Below, piece after piece: positions 52,805-61,677 of a stretch of DNA of 64,000 nt. The stretch is from Balneolaceae bacterium (GTDB lineage Bacteria > Bacteroidota > Rhodothermia > Balneolales > Balneolaceae). A program made the position numbers and the translations under genes. Positions within the stretch are counted from its first letter, which is position 1, and the number at the start of each line of letters is the position of its first letter. The DNA lies in contig JAEPQE010000003.1 of assembly GCA_017640665.1 (NCBI GenBank), forward strand, positions 1 through 64,000, read 5' to 3'. The notes under the pieces are model-generated. The model made no database searches. It had not been told where the DNA came from and saw only the letters and a list, made by a program, of their open reading frames with translations.

Positions 52805-52863
52805 TTGAGGGGTGGGTTAAATTGTGTTTCTAAAAACCTCATACTCAAACCTCAATCCTATTC

Positions 52864-53562
52864 TCAATAATCAAACAAATCCCAGGGTTGTTGTTTTGGA
52901 GGTTTTACTTCGAATTGCATAGTTTTATCAAGTGTAGGGTGTTTAAAACTTAGTTTCATAGCTCGAAGCGCCATATTTTTTCCCGGACCAGTGTTCTCTT
53001 CAGCATATTTATAATCTCCGAAAATAGGATGACCAATTTTTTCTAACTGAACCCTGATTTGATGCGGCCGCCCGGTTTCCAGGTTGACTTCAACGATACT
53101 ATAATCCCGGCTTTGTTTTACGGTTTTAAAGCTTAATCGGGCTTCTTTGGCTTTTCCTTTTTTAGATTTATAGGCTTTTACGGAATTTGATCGTCGATCT
53201 TTTTCAAGAAAGTGTTTCAGGTCTGCCTCCATTGGAGTCATGCCATAAACCAAAGCCCAATAGGTTTTATCCATCTTATTTTTACGTATTTCCTCAGACA
53301 GACGGGACGCCGCTTTTGAAGTCTTAGCCAAAACCATCAAGCCAGAAACCGGTCGGTCTAAACGATGAACAAGTCCAAGCCATACATCACCGGGTTTGTT
53401 GTACTTCTTTTTGATGTATTGCTTACAAAGTCTGAGCACATCCGGGTCGCCGGTATGATCCTCTTGTGATAGGACTCCGGCGGGCTTATCAATCACCAAT
53501 AAGTGATTGTCTTCATAAATAATGGGGATGTCAGGCTTTGTTCGGGTTGATTTCTTTTTCAT
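52864..53562 (-). CDS. RluA-family pseudouridine synthase
   Basis: A 232-residue RNA-modifying enzyme. The catalytic segment GLVHRLDRPVSGLM holds the active Asp (Asp69 from this start), RPHQIRVQL binds the RNA and HPIFGDYKY ends the core. It converts uridine to pseudouridine in rRNA or tRNA. An in-frame upstream ATG at 53649 would add 29 lysine-rich residues and leave only 11 bases to the divergent PPK2 start; the ATG at 53562 gives a core-only protein and is preferred, but the longer form cannot be excluded. Confidence 0.9.
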   Translation of the reverse strand: MKKKSTRTKPDIPIIYEDNHLLVIDKPAGVLSQEDHTGDPDVLRLCKQYIKKKYNKPGDVWLGLVHRLDRPVSGLMVLAKTSKAASRLSEEIRKNKMDKTYWALVYGMTPMEADLKHFLEKDRRSNSVKAYKSKKGKAKEARLSFKTVKQSRDYSIVEVNLETGRPHQIRVQLEKIGHPIFGDYKYAEENTGPGKNMALRAMKLSFKHPTLDKTMQFEVKPPKQQPWDLFDY

Positions 53563-53660
53563 AAACCGAAGATACCGACTTATAAACTGCTTAGATAGTT
53601 TAAGTTTCTTTTCTTGCTTTTGATCCCTTTTCAAAGTTCCTTCTTTCAAACAAAAAAAAT

Positions 53661-54497
53661 ATGATGAATGACCCTGCTAATTTCGAAAATGGTAAACTAA
53701 AAACGGAAGTATATGAAGAAGAGCTGCAAAGGCTTCAGGCAGAACTGTTAAAACTTCAGTACTGGATTAAAGAAAAGAGGCTAAAAGTCTGTGTGCTATT
53801 TGAAGGTCGGGATGCAGCCGGGAAAGGAGGCGTAATTAAAAGAATTATTGAACCTCTGAATCCAAGGACGGTTAGAATAATTGCATTGCCTAAACCGACA
53901 GAGAAAGAGCGAAATCAGTGGTATTTCCAGCGATATGTTGAACAGTTACCCGCTGCAGGAGAAATGGTGTTGTTTGATCGTAGCTGGTATAACCGTGCAG
54001 GAGTAGAAAAAGTAATGGGTTTCTGTACAGAGGAAGAATACAAAGAGTTTTTGAGAACATGTCCGCAGTTTGAGGAAATGATCCAGCGTTCGGGGATCAT
54101 TCTTATTAAGTACTGGTTTTCGATTTCGGATAAAGAACAGAAGAAACGCTTTTTGGCAAGAAACGAAGATCCTATGAAACGTTGGAAGCTAAGTCCGATG
54201 GATATTGAATCCCGAACCCGTTGGGTGGACTATTCCAAAGCTAAAGATGAGATGTTCAGGCATACCGATACCGAAAATTCTCCTTGGTATGTAGTAAATG
54301 CCGACATCAAAAAACACGCGCGATTGAATTGTATCAGTCATTTGCTGGAACAGATTGAATACGAAGACTTAACTCCTGATCCCATCGAGTTCCCTAAAAT
54401 CAACAAACATCCGGACTACCAACGTCCACCTATTGATTCAATGAACTGGGTTCCGGCGATTTACGGAGAAAACCCCGTAGATGATGAAAGAAGCTGA
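53661..54497 (+). CDS. ppk2: Polyphosphate kinase 2 (PPK2)
   Basis: A 278-residue enzyme of the PPK2 family. The Walker A FEGRDAAGKGG (48-57), Walker B VLFDRSWYNRAGVE and a lid region around KRWKLSPMDIESRT are all present. It transfers phosphate between polyphosphate and nucleotides (class I enzymes phosphorylate nucleoside diphosphates). The gene is divergent from the pseudouridine synthase. ATG occurs twice in a row, so the exact start (53661 or 53664) is uncertain by one codon. Confidence 0.92.
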   Translation: MMNDPANFENGKLKTEVYEEELQRLQAELLKLQYWIKEKRLKVCVLFEGRDAAGKGGVIKRIIEPLNPRTVRIIALPKPTEKERNQWYFQRYVEQLPAAGEMVLFDRSWYNRAGVEKVMGFCTEEEYKEFLRTCPQFEEMIQRSGIILIKYWFSISDKEQKKRFLARNEDPMKRWKLSPMDIESRTRWVDYSKAKDEMFRHTDTENSPWYVVNADIKKHARLNCISHLLEQIEYEDLTPDPIEFPKINKHPDYQRPPIDSMNWVPAIYGENPVDDERS

Positions 54498-54618
54498 TTC
54501 AATGATCAATTATGAATGATTCAATTAAGAATTAACGAACACGCTCAAAGTCATCCTGAGGGTACCTCCGAAAGATCTACACAAATAGATTTATGGTTAC
54601 AATTCTAATACCGACTAA

Positions 54619-55284
54619 TTGCTGAAAAAAGATAAAACTAAAAAACCTTGGCCCACCAAAGCGGTGATGGAACAGATTTACGAGAAGAATCTATGGGGTG
54701 GAAATAACGACGAATTTTATTCAGGATTTGGATCTCACCAATCGGAATTAGTAAAACCCTATCTGGATGTTGTTTCCACATTTCTGATTTCTTTCGAAGA
54801 ACCATTAATTGTTTGTGATTTGGGTTGCGGAGACTTCAATATTGGAAAGGAACTGGTTCAGTATTCTAAGAAGTATATCGCCGTTGATATTGCAGAGAAT
54901 CTGATCCAGAGAAATAAAGAAACATTCAAAAGCGAAAAAATAGAATTTCATTGCAGGGATATCGCCAAAGAAGAGTTACCAAAGGGCGATTGCGCTATTC
55001 TTAGAAATGTGCTTCAACATTTATCTAATAAAGAAGTTAAGAGCATCATAGAGAAGCTTGGAGGTTATAAATATGTGATTCTAACGGAGCACCTTCCAAG
55101 GGTAGCATTTATTCCGAACAAGGATATTATATCAGGACAGGGAATCAGGCTAAAAAAACAAAGTGGAATAGATCTGCTAGCTCCACCTTTTAATTTTGAG
55201 GTAAAAGAAACAAAAGAGTTGCTGTCAATATCATTGGAAGATGATAAGGGAGTAATAGTGACCAAGCTTTATATAGTTTACTAA
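54619..55284 (+). CDS. SAM-dependent methyltransferase, class I
   Basis: A 221-residue protein. The N-terminal KPWPTKAVMEQIYEKNLWGG and FYSGFGSHQSELVKPYL are recognisable in small Bacteroidota methyltransferases, and VCDLGCGDFNIGKELV supplies the SAM-binding motif, followed by ILRNVLQHLSNKEV. The start is taken as TTG because it is followed directly by KKDKTKKPWPTK, present in relatives; ATG at 54667 would drop this segment. The substrate is unknown. Confidence 0.8.
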   Translation: MLKKDKTKKPWPTKAVMEQIYEKNLWGGNNDEFYSGFGSHQSELVKPYLDVVSTFLISFEEPLIVCDLGCGDFNIGKELVQYSKKYIAVDIAENLIQRNKETFKSEKIEFHCRDIAKEELPKGDCAILRNVLQHLSNKEVKSIIEKLGGYKYVILTEHLPRVAFIPNKDIISGQGIRLKKQSGIDLLAPPFNFEVKETKELLSISLEDDKGVIVTKLYIVY

Positions 55285-55325
55285 TCTATTTCAAGTTTAG
55301 GACATCAAAAAATCTTTACTAGGTC

Positions 55326-55346
55326 ATCCTGAACTCGATTCAGGAT
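55326..55346. repeat. Dispersed palindrome ATCCTGAA-N5-TTCAGGAT, copy 2
   Basis: Perfect arms with loop CTCGA, downstream of the methyltransferase gene. Confidence 0.7.
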
Positions 55347-55376
55347 CTTAAGGTGAGTTTATAAACTTCGTACTAT

Positions 55377-55410
55377 TTTGTGTTCTTTTGTGCCGACAAA
55401 AGAACACAAA
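55377..55410. repeat. Perfect 15-base-pair hairpin
   Basis: The 15-base arm at 55377-55391 (TTTGTGTTCTTTTGT) is the exact reverse complement of 55396-55410, separated only by GCCG. It lies at the left end of a set of nested inverted repeats (55425-55433 with 55556-55564; 55454-55463 with 55507-55516). Confidence 0.75.
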
Positions 55411-55617
55411 CTCTCGGCTACGAGTTATTGGCGGGTTCATGATGATCTCGCTAAATAATTCCAATGGTCTTCGTTCTTTAAGGAATTTTAGCAACCCGAG
55501 CCTGTATGGAATTATTCATCCTGCGGATTCGCTTTAATCATTTGCTCACTATTTTCGCCAATAATCCTAAGGTCGATTTCTAAAGAGTCTTTATTAATAA
55601 TCCTGAAATGATCAAAC

Positions 55618-55650
55618 TAAAATAACCCCGAGCGTTACCCCGGGGCTTAA
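55618..55650 (-). terminator. Candidate terminator for the reverse-strand beta-propeller gene
   Basis: Read on the reverse strand, CCCCG and CGGGG pair around a 10-base loop and are followed by TTATTTTAG. The stem is short, so it is only a candidate. Confidence 0.4.
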
Positions 55651-55660
55651 AAAGTGTTAA

Positions 55661-56668
55661 TTACTTATTTAGCTTTTTTCCATCCAGAAGATAATTCTGA
55701 TTGCTGGCAACAAGGATATTATTTGATTTACCCTCATAACTGGTAATATCATTAACCGTAACGAACGGAGGTTTAACTACCGGGAATTGAGGGGGCGTAA
55801 TGTCTGTCCAGACAGCGTAAGAATACACTTTTACAAAAGCTGAAGTCGTAACTTCACTTGTATATCCATAACCTGCGAAATATAAAGTATTGTCTATATA
55901 TGTTAAGAAAAAATCATATACGCCATCACCATAGGAAGGAACACTGCCTTTTAAATCAGTAAAACTATTACTGGTAGGATTATATACATAGATAGTAGAA
56001 GTGGTATTGAAATAGAGGTTTCCATAACCATCACAAGTAATTACATCTACTTCGCCATAGCTTGACAGATCAATAGCATTCCAGGCTGTACCAGGAGTAC
56101 TCTGGGTATCATAATAACTTACGCTGTATTTTCCTTCTAAGGTGGAGCTGAGTACGAACAGAGTATTATTTGAAGAGATACACATATCTGAGATTTGATC
56201 TGTAAAGCTTTTCCCGGTTAGCGCAACCCATGTGTTAAAGGCAAGAGTAAATCTTTGGATATTCTCTCCTCCGCCAGCTACAAATACATTACCATAAGCG
56301 TCACAACATATGTTGCTGAGCGGGGTCTTAAAATTATTACCTGTTTCTGTCCATGAGCTGGATGACGAATTATAAATCTTGACTACATAGTCACCACCGG
56401 TTCCGCTTCTGTCACCTACAAGATAAACGTTCCCCTTATTGTCTGTACACATTTGATTGATTGGGTTCTTGAAATCTCCCCCAAGATTCAGCCATTTATT
56501 GGTTGAAGGCGACCATCTGCCAAGATACCCGGTTTGGGAAACCGGATTCCAAATAGCGGCGAATTGATGGATTCCATTCGCTACAGTTATTGCAGTTGAA
56601 TATTCGCCTGCATTATCAAATGCATCTTGTTCCCATGTATATTGAATTTGAGTGTCTGTTGTTTGCAT
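55661..56668 (-). CDS. Leaderless beta-propeller protein of unknown function
   Basis: A 335-residue protein with no signal peptide. At least five repeats of about 45 residues show a W-x-x-L/T strand, then GDFKNPINQMCTDNKGNVYLVGD, GNNFKTPLSNICCDAYGNVFVAGG, GKSFTDQISDMCISSNNTLFVLS and similar strands. This resembles kelch or NHL/tectonin-type propellers and probably makes a five- to seven-bladed propeller. I do not recognise a specific family and there is no enzyme motif. It is a single-gene unit beside a palindrome-rich stretch; codon use looks similar to its neighbours. Confidence 0.6.
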   Translation of the reverse strand: MQTTDTQIQYTWEQDAFDNAGEYSTAITVANGIHQFAAIWNPVSQTGYLGRWSPSTNKWLNLGGDFKNPINQMCTDNKGNVYLVGDRSGTGGDYVVKIYNSSSSSWTETGNNFKTPLSNICCDAYGNVFVAGGGENIQRFTLAFNTWVALTGKSFTDQISDMCISSNNTLFVLSSTLEGKYSVSYYDTQSTPGTAWNAIDLSSYGEVDVITCDGYGNLYFNTTSTIYVYNPTSNSFTDLKGSVPSYGDGVYDFFLTYIDNTLYFAGYGYTSEVTTSAFVKVYSYAVWTDITPPQFPVVKPPFVTVNDITSYEGKSNNILVASNQNYLLDGKKLNK

Positions 56669-57058
56669 TGTTTTATACCCGATGTTGTTATTAGAATTTC
56701 CAAGGTTCTTTCGAACGCTTTCTTATGATAACATTCATCAATTAAACAGACTGTTACCTACCCTTAAATCGTATTTATTTCTAGCTAAAAAGAGGTATTC
56801 ATTTAGGAGTTATTCCAGAAAATGTAAGTTTCGACAGGCTTAAATTTTACTAGCCCCGGACTTCAGTCCGGGGTAAAGAATAGAAAAAAGAAACCCGAGG
56901 CAATTAGGATTTGAAGAGCGGAATAATTCGAAGGGTTGAAAAAGAGGATATAAAAAAGAGGAATGAGATTAAGGGAGATTAAATTGAGTAATTTTAAACA
57001 TCAATAACTTTTTCAATTCTTAGTTTTTTCATGCTTTTAAGCTTATAGATTCAATTTA
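56669..57058. other. Intergenic region, 390 bases
   Basis: It holds the perfect palindrome CCCCGGAC-TTCA-GTCCGGGG (56854-56873). The rest is AT-rich; the 63-codon forward frame at 56652-56843 has no recognisable product. Confidence 0.6.
56854..56873. repeat. Palindrome CCCCGGAC-TTCA-GTCCGGGG
   Basis: Perfect eight-base arms with a 4-base loop in a non-coding gap. Its inner arms resemble the GC-rich palindrome at 48686. Confidence 0.6.
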
Positions 57059-58537
57059 TTATAAATTGTTATACCTCTTAATCCTCTCTACTTCCTCAGC
57101 CTTCGTCCTCAAACTCACCCCGGCCAATAGTACAACATTCACTATCAATCCATAAATACCTTCATGCATAGGTACTGGTTTAAATTCAGGGTTGTAGAGG
57201 AAGAAGAGGGTAACCAGAATTCCTCCGATTAGCCCGGCTAAAGCACCTTTGCCTGTTGCTCTTGGCCAGTAGAACATAGCGAACACAAGAGGGAACATCT
57301 GCGCTATTCCGCCATACGCTCCAAGAAGGAGGGAAACGATGTCGGTTTCAGAAAACACAGCGAAGTAATAGGCAATCAAACTAATAATGACTACCGAAAT
57401 ACGAATTAAGAGTCGTTCATGATCTCCGGATTTCAGCCAGCTATTTACAGCTGGAATTTTCGTCAGACCATCGCGGACTCCAACCGATGCTGCTGCATGC
57501 ACGATAGCATCACCCGAACTCATAGATGCGGCTAAGGTTCCGGCACAAACCAGTCCGATAAGTACTACTGGAAGATCCATCTGAAGCAGCACATGAGGAA
57601 GAATGGAATCCGCTGGGGTAACCCCTGGAAAAGCCAGTACCGCCGAAAATCCAATAATCAAAATGGGAACCAGGAATACCTGGAAGGTTGGATATAGTAC
57701 CACGGTGAGTTTGATCGTTCGATCGCTTTTGGCAGCAAAAGCCTTCATAAAGAAATGCGGCCACATTGAAAACCCAATAGCTGAAACGATTACAGCCGAA
57801 CTGAATCCCCACCAATCCCAGGGTTCGCCACCGGAAGTCAGTCCGGGCGCAGTCAACGCTTGTTTAAACTCTGAATTAATGAGCTGTTCGAACATTGGAC
57901 CAATTCCCCCATACATCTTTTCAGGGAGGTAAATCCCGAGAAACCATGCAATCACCAACATAAATATACCTTGAAAGGTATTCGTCCATCCAACGCCCAT
58001 CACACCACTATAAAACACGTAGATCAGTACTACAAAGTATGCAATCCCGGCTCCCATCCAGGTTGGAATAGCTCCCTCACTAATGGTATTCAAAACCAAT
58101 CCAGCGCCTTTCATCTGAAGAGTGAGGTAAGGAATTAAAACAACAACAGTAAGAATGGCCAGGAGACCAGATAACAGTTTAGAGTTATACCGGTCTTCCA
58201 GTAACTCTGCTTGTGTAACAAAGCCATATTTTTCTCCGAGCGCTCTGGCTTTTGGACCAAAAAAGTAGAAAGGAACCATTCCTATTGCGCCATAGGCAAT
58301 GATGTACAAAGCTGCAGCTCCACGGGAGTACGCCCATCCAGGGCCACCCAAAAAAGCAAAAGAAGAGAAAATAGATGCTCCCAATACGAAATAAAGAATC
58401 AGCACATTCATAGAGCGGTCACCCGCTACATAGCCGGTAGTACTGTGGCTTACTTTAAGTCCGGGCACAATCCCCATTACTAGTGTAATAAGGAGATATA
58501 TTCCACATATTCCAAGAATAATGACCCAGCTTTCCAA
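57059..58537 (-). CDS. Sodium:solute symporter (SSS family), MctP-like
   Basis: A 492-residue inner-membrane protein with about 13 helices. SSS features include YVAGDRSMNVLILYFVLGASIFSSFAFLGGPG and a VMGVGWTNTFQGIFMLVIAW helix. It starts at TTG (no suitable ATG nearby), one base after the stop of the DUF3311 gene. The pair DUF3311 + SSS matches monocarboxylate transporter systems of the MctP kind, so organic acids such as acetate, pyruvate or lactate are the likely substrates. A specific substrate is inference. Confidence 0.85.
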   Translation of the reverse strand: MESWVIILGICGIYLLITLVMGIVPGLKVSHSTTGYVAGDRSMNVLILYFVLGASIFSSFAFLGGPGWAYSRGAAALYIIAYGAIGMVPFYFFGPKARALGEKYGFVTQAELLEDRYNSKLLSGLLAILTVVVLIPYLTLQMKGAGLVLNTISEGAIPTWMGAGIAYFVVLIYVFYSGVMGVGWTNTFQGIFMLVIAWFLGIYLPEKMYGGIGPMFEQLINSEFKQALTAPGLTSGGEPWDWWGFSSAVIVSAIGFSMWPHFFMKAFAAKSDRTIKLTVVLYPTFQVFLVPILIIGFSAVLAFPGVTPADSILPHVLLQMDLPVVLIGLVCAGTLAASMSSGDAIVHAAASVGVRDGLTKIPAVNSWLKSGDHERLLIRISVVIISLIAYYFAVFSETDIVSLLLGAYGGIAQMFPLVFAMFYWPRATGKGALAGLIGGILVTLFFLYNPEFKPVPMHEGIYGLIVNVVLLAGVSLRTKAEEVERIKRYNNL

Positions 58538-58538
58538 A

Positions 58539-58793
58539 TCAGGAATCCTCCGTAGTATCTTTTCTAAAGAAAATGAGGAGCGAGGTAAAAGAACAAAGCA
58601 GGATGAAAATCACCCACACAAAAGAAAGTGGAAATCCAAGGATTTGAGGGGTTGGTGAAGAGAATATTGGGTATACCGGCCAGATCAGGCAAACCTGCAA
58701 GACAAACAAAACCGCAACAAGTGCTAACGCTCTTTTTTTTCTTTTTGGGGATGTAGCCGAGAAGACTAATCTTTTAGGGATATTTTTTTCCAT
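58539..58793 (-). CDS. DUF3311-type small membrane protein
   Basis: An 84-residue protein with two membrane helices; QVCLIWPVYPIFSSPTPQI then LGFPLSFVWVIFILLCSF match the DUF3311 pattern, a usual partner of MctP-like symporters. The start is set at 58793 because an upstream ATG at 58823 adds only a poorly structured segment. It is translationally coupled to the symporter gene. Confidence 0.8.
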   Translation of the reverse strand: MEKNIPKRLVFSATSPKRKKRALALVAVLFVLQVCLIWPVYPIFSSPTPQILGFPLSFVWVIFILLCSFTSLLIFFRKDTTEDS

Positions 58794-58860
58794 CGAAATT
58801 TTATTTCGAAGAATGTAAAGCAAGGATGGTTTATATCAAATTCTGATTCCAAAAGTTATC

Positions 58861-58881
58861 ATCCTGAACTTGATTCAGGAT
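58861..58881. repeat. Dispersed palindrome ATCCTGAA-N5-TTCAGGAT, copy 3
   Basis: Perfect arms with loop CTTGA, upstream of uvrC. Confidence 0.7.
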
Positions 58882-58914
58882 CTGTGAACTTCATTTATAA
58901 AACACACCCTTAAA

Positions 58915-58940
58915 TCCCCTCTCAAGAGGGGACTTTTTTC
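58915..58940 (+). terminator. TCCCCTC-TCAA-GAGGGGA hairpin with T-run
   Basis: Seven-base perfect arms (58915-58921 and 58926-58932) around TCAA, followed by CTTTTTTCTT. It has the form of a terminator pointing to the forward strand yet it sits upstream of uvrC, so it could also be an attenuator. It shares its arms with the palindrome at 52786. Confidence 0.5.
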
Positions 58941-58953
58941 TTATCTTTAAAGC

Positions 58954-60795
58954 ATGAGTGAAGAGAACCAAGGAATCGATCTTTCGGAAAAAGTAGCCAA
59001 TCTACCGTTATCGCCTGGAGTGTATATCTACAGAGATAAATCCGGGAGTGTATTATATGTGGGAAAAGCTAAAAAACTGAGAAATCGTGTCCGTTCTTAT
59101 TTTCAGGATTCCCGGCCAACCGATGGTCGAATCAAAACCATGGTTTCTAAAATTGATGACCTGGAAGTAGTGGTTACAGATTCCGAAGCTGAAGCGTTGA
59201 TTCTGGAGAATAATTTCATCAAGCAGTATCAGCCACGATATAACATCATGTATCGGGATGATAAGTCGTATCCCTACATCTGTGTGACTCAGGATTCAAA
59301 ACCCAGAGTATATCCAACTCGTACGATTATCAAAGACGGAAGTAAATATTATGGTCCGTATGATAGCGTAACAAATATGAAGCGGATGCTCGAAACAATC
59401 CGTAAAGCATTTGATTTATGTACGTGTGCAGTGAGCATCAAAAATATTGATAAGACCCGGGGAGTCCCAAAATGGCATTCTTGTTTTGATGATTATCTGG
59501 AGAATTGTTCGGGCGATTGGGATGATGAGCGTTATCTGGAAATCATCAAAAAAGTAGAGCGTTTATTAAATGGACATTCTGATGCGTTAGTGCGAGATAT
59601 AAAAGACGAAATGCAAATTGCTTCTGATGCCCTCGCCTTTGAAGAAGCGGCAAAATTGCGTGATAGTCTGGTTGCCGTAGAGCGATACAGCCAGAAGATG
59701 AAGATGGTTGACGAGAAAAAAGTCGACCGTGATGTCTTTGGGATGAGTATCGCAGAGGATATTAGTGAAGCTTGCGGAGTATTGTTTAAGGTTCGTGAAG
59801 GAAAACTGATTGGAAAGTTCCATCGGTTTTTAAAGAATATTGAAGGACTTGAAGTGGGAGATTTACTGCAATCGTTTGTTGAGGACTATTATACTGGCCA
59901 ATACACCGCTGCTATTCCAGATGAGGTATACTTGAGTCACGCTATTACTGATGATGAACCACTGGTTGATTATCTGTATCAGGAAAGAGGAAAGAAAGTG
60001 CCGGTACATGTTCCTCAGATAGGGGAAAAGGCACAACTGATCAAAATGACGAATGCGAATGCAAGGCTGCATTTGAATGAACGTCGACTTGAAAAAGAAA
60101 AAGCCGAGCGTGATCGCATCCCTCATGCAGTTAAAGAATTAAAAGAACATCTCAAACTTCAAAGACTCCCAAGAAGAATCGAATGCTTTGATAATTCTAA
60201 TTTACAAGGTACCGACCCGGTAGCATCCATGGTTTGTTTTGTAGATGCAAAACCTCGGAAAAGTGAATACAAACGGTTTCATATTAAAACAGTAGAAGGG
60301 CCTGATGATTTTGCTTCTATGAAAGAAATCCTCACCCGAAGATATTCTGCGGTAATGAAAGACGGTCTCCAGATACCGGACCTAATTGTAGTAGATGGAG
60401 GTAAGGGGCAACTCAGCTCAGCAGTAGAGGCTTTAAAAGAGATTGGATTCTATGGTGAGTGTGAGATTATAGGGTTAGCAAAACGACTGGAAGAGGTTTT
60501 TGTGCCCAATCGATCGGAGGCTTATATGATCCCCAAAAAGTCTACTGCACTAAAGTTATTACAGCAGGCTAGGGATGAGGCTCACCGCTTCGCAATTACC
60601 TTCCATCGTAAGAAAAGAGCCAAACGAACATTTGTTACCGAACTCACCGAAATAGATGGAGTAGGAGCTAAAACATCAAAAAAGTTACTAAAGGAACTTG
60701 GTTCGGTAAAAGAAATCAAGAAAGCCAGTAAAGAGAGATTGGTTGAATTAGCAGGGGAAAAGCTGGGCGAAAAAATCTACAACTACTTTAGGTGA
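58954..60795 (+). CDS. uvrC: UvrABC system protein C (excinuclease subunit)
   Basis: A 613-residue nuclease that makes both cuts in nucleotide excision repair. GIY-YIG domain at about 20-95 (GVYIYRDKSG, LYVGKAKKLRNRVRSYF), UVR motif near 215-235, RNase H-like domain with CFDNSNLQGTDPVASMV and IVVDGGKGQLSSA, and HhH repeats at about 560-613. Cys156, 158, 177 and 185 fall in the region of the family's iron-sulfur ligands, but the position four residues after Cys185 is Trp189 rather than Cys. The start ATG follows a TATCTTTA box 6 bases upstream. Confidence 0.95.
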   Translation: MSEENQGIDLSEKVANLPLSPGVYIYRDKSGSVLYVGKAKKLRNRVRSYFQDSRPTDGRIKTMVSKIDDLEVVVTDSEAEALILENNFIKQYQPRYNIMYRDDKSYPYICVTQDSKPRVYPTRTIIKDGSKYYGPYDSVTNMKRMLETIRKAFDLCTCAVSIKNIDKTRGVPKWHSCFDDYLENCSGDWDDERYLEIIKKVERLLNGHSDALVRDIKDEMQIASDALAFEEAAKLRDSLVAVERYSQKMKMVDEKKVDRDVFGMSIAEDISEACGVLFKVREGKLIGKFHRFLKNIEGLEVGDLLQSFVEDYYTGQYTAAIPDEVYLSHAITDDEPLVDYLYQERGKKVPVHVPQIGEKAQLIKMTNANARLHLNERRLEKEKAERDRIPHAVKELKEHLKLQRLPRRIECFDNSNLQGTDPVASMVCFVDAKPRKSEYKRFHIKTVEGPDDFASMKEILTRRYSAVMKDGLQIPDLIVVDGGKGQLSSAVEALKEIGFYGECEIIGLAKRLEEVFVPNRSEAYMIPKKSTALKLLQQARDEAHRFAITFHRKKRAKRTFVTELTEIDGVGAKTSKKLLKELGSVKEIKKASKERLVELAGEKLGEKIYNYFR

Positions 60796-61032
60796 TTGTT
60801 CGTCTTCAAGTGTAATAGAATGTGAGTGCCTCACATCAACATGTGATTTGTACCCTGAGCATGGCATTGTAAAATAGACCCAAGCCAAAAAGCTTTGCTC
60901 TTCGTACTAACTACCAAAGCAAAAGATTTGAGGTGTAACTGTTCTTTGTTAAAGATTGTTTAGTTGAATTCATTGATGAGTCGATTCAGTTATCTTGAAC
61001 AAAGAGCCTAACCCAAATAAAGGGTGATTATT

Positions 61033-61677
61033 ATGCAATTATATAAAAGACATACAGGCAAAAAATCATACTCTGATCTTAAAGACAGAGAATTAGTAAA
61101 ACTTTTTAGAAAAAAGGCAGATGAGGGCGCTTTTAATGAGCTCATGAATCGTCACCAGGCTAAGATTTACTCATATATATATAGTATGGTGAACAACCCT
61201 GAAACAGCCAATGATATTTTTCAGACTACGTTCACAAAAGTGATCACGAAGATGGATGACACGTATAATGAACAAGGTAAATGGATTGCATGGGTAATGC
61301 GAATTGCTCATAATGCAACAATTGATCATATTAGAAAACAAAAACGATTTACTGACGTTAACTCGTGGTACAGCGACGAAGACTCCAAAACGGATTATTT
61401 CGACCGACTCGAAGACGAAAGTGTTGTTGATGCTGATGATCAAATGGTTGACAAAGAAATGAAGTCCAGTTTGATGAATCACATCTCGAAATTACCTGAG
61501 GAACAGAGATCCGTTGTACTTTTAAGGCATTATTACGAAATGCCCTTTAAAGAAATCGCAGAATTAACTAACGTATCAATCAACACGGCTCTTGGCCGAA
61601 TGAGATATGCGTTAATCAATCTTCGAAAGTATTTTGAAGAAGAAAGACAACTAGAGTTAAAGCATGCAAAAAAGTGA
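61033..61677 (+). CDS. ECF-type RNA polymerase sigma factor
   Basis: A 214-residue sigma-70 family protein. Region 2 spans about 30-95 (AFNELMNRHQAKIYSYIYSM, WIAWVMRIAHNATIDHIRK) and region 4 about 145-200 (LPEEQRSVVLLRHYYEMPFKEIAELTNVSINTALGRMRYA). ATG 61033 is preferred because GGGTGA lies about 7 bases upstream; a GTG at 61024 is in frame. It overlaps the next gene by 14 bases, which is a typical sigma/anti-sigma arrangement. Its regulon is unknown. Confidence 0.92.
   Translation: MQLYKRHTGKKSYSDLKDRELVKLFRKKADEGAFNELMNRHQAKIYSYIYSMVNNPETANDIFQTTFTKVITKMDDTYNEQGKWIAWVMRIAHNATIDHIRKQKRFTDVNSWYSDEDSKTDYFDRLEDESVVDADDQMVDKEMKSSLMNHISKLPEEQRSVVLLRHYYEMPFKEIAELTNVSINTALGRMRYALINLRKYFEEERQLELKHAKK

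Larger units (their letters stand above)
55285..55660. other. Intergenic region rich in palindromes, 376 bases
   Basis: It contains copy 2 of the ATCCTGAA palindrome (55326-55346), a perfect 15-base stem hairpin (55377-55410), nested inverted repeats up to 55564, and a terminator for the gene on the right. No protein frame is recognised. Confidence 0.7.

Noticed and set aside
57052-57068. AT palindrome CAATTTAT-T-ATAAATTG at the end of the SSS gene
   Set aside because: AT-only arms are common by chance in this AT-rich sequence, and it overlaps the stop codon without a T-run beyond.
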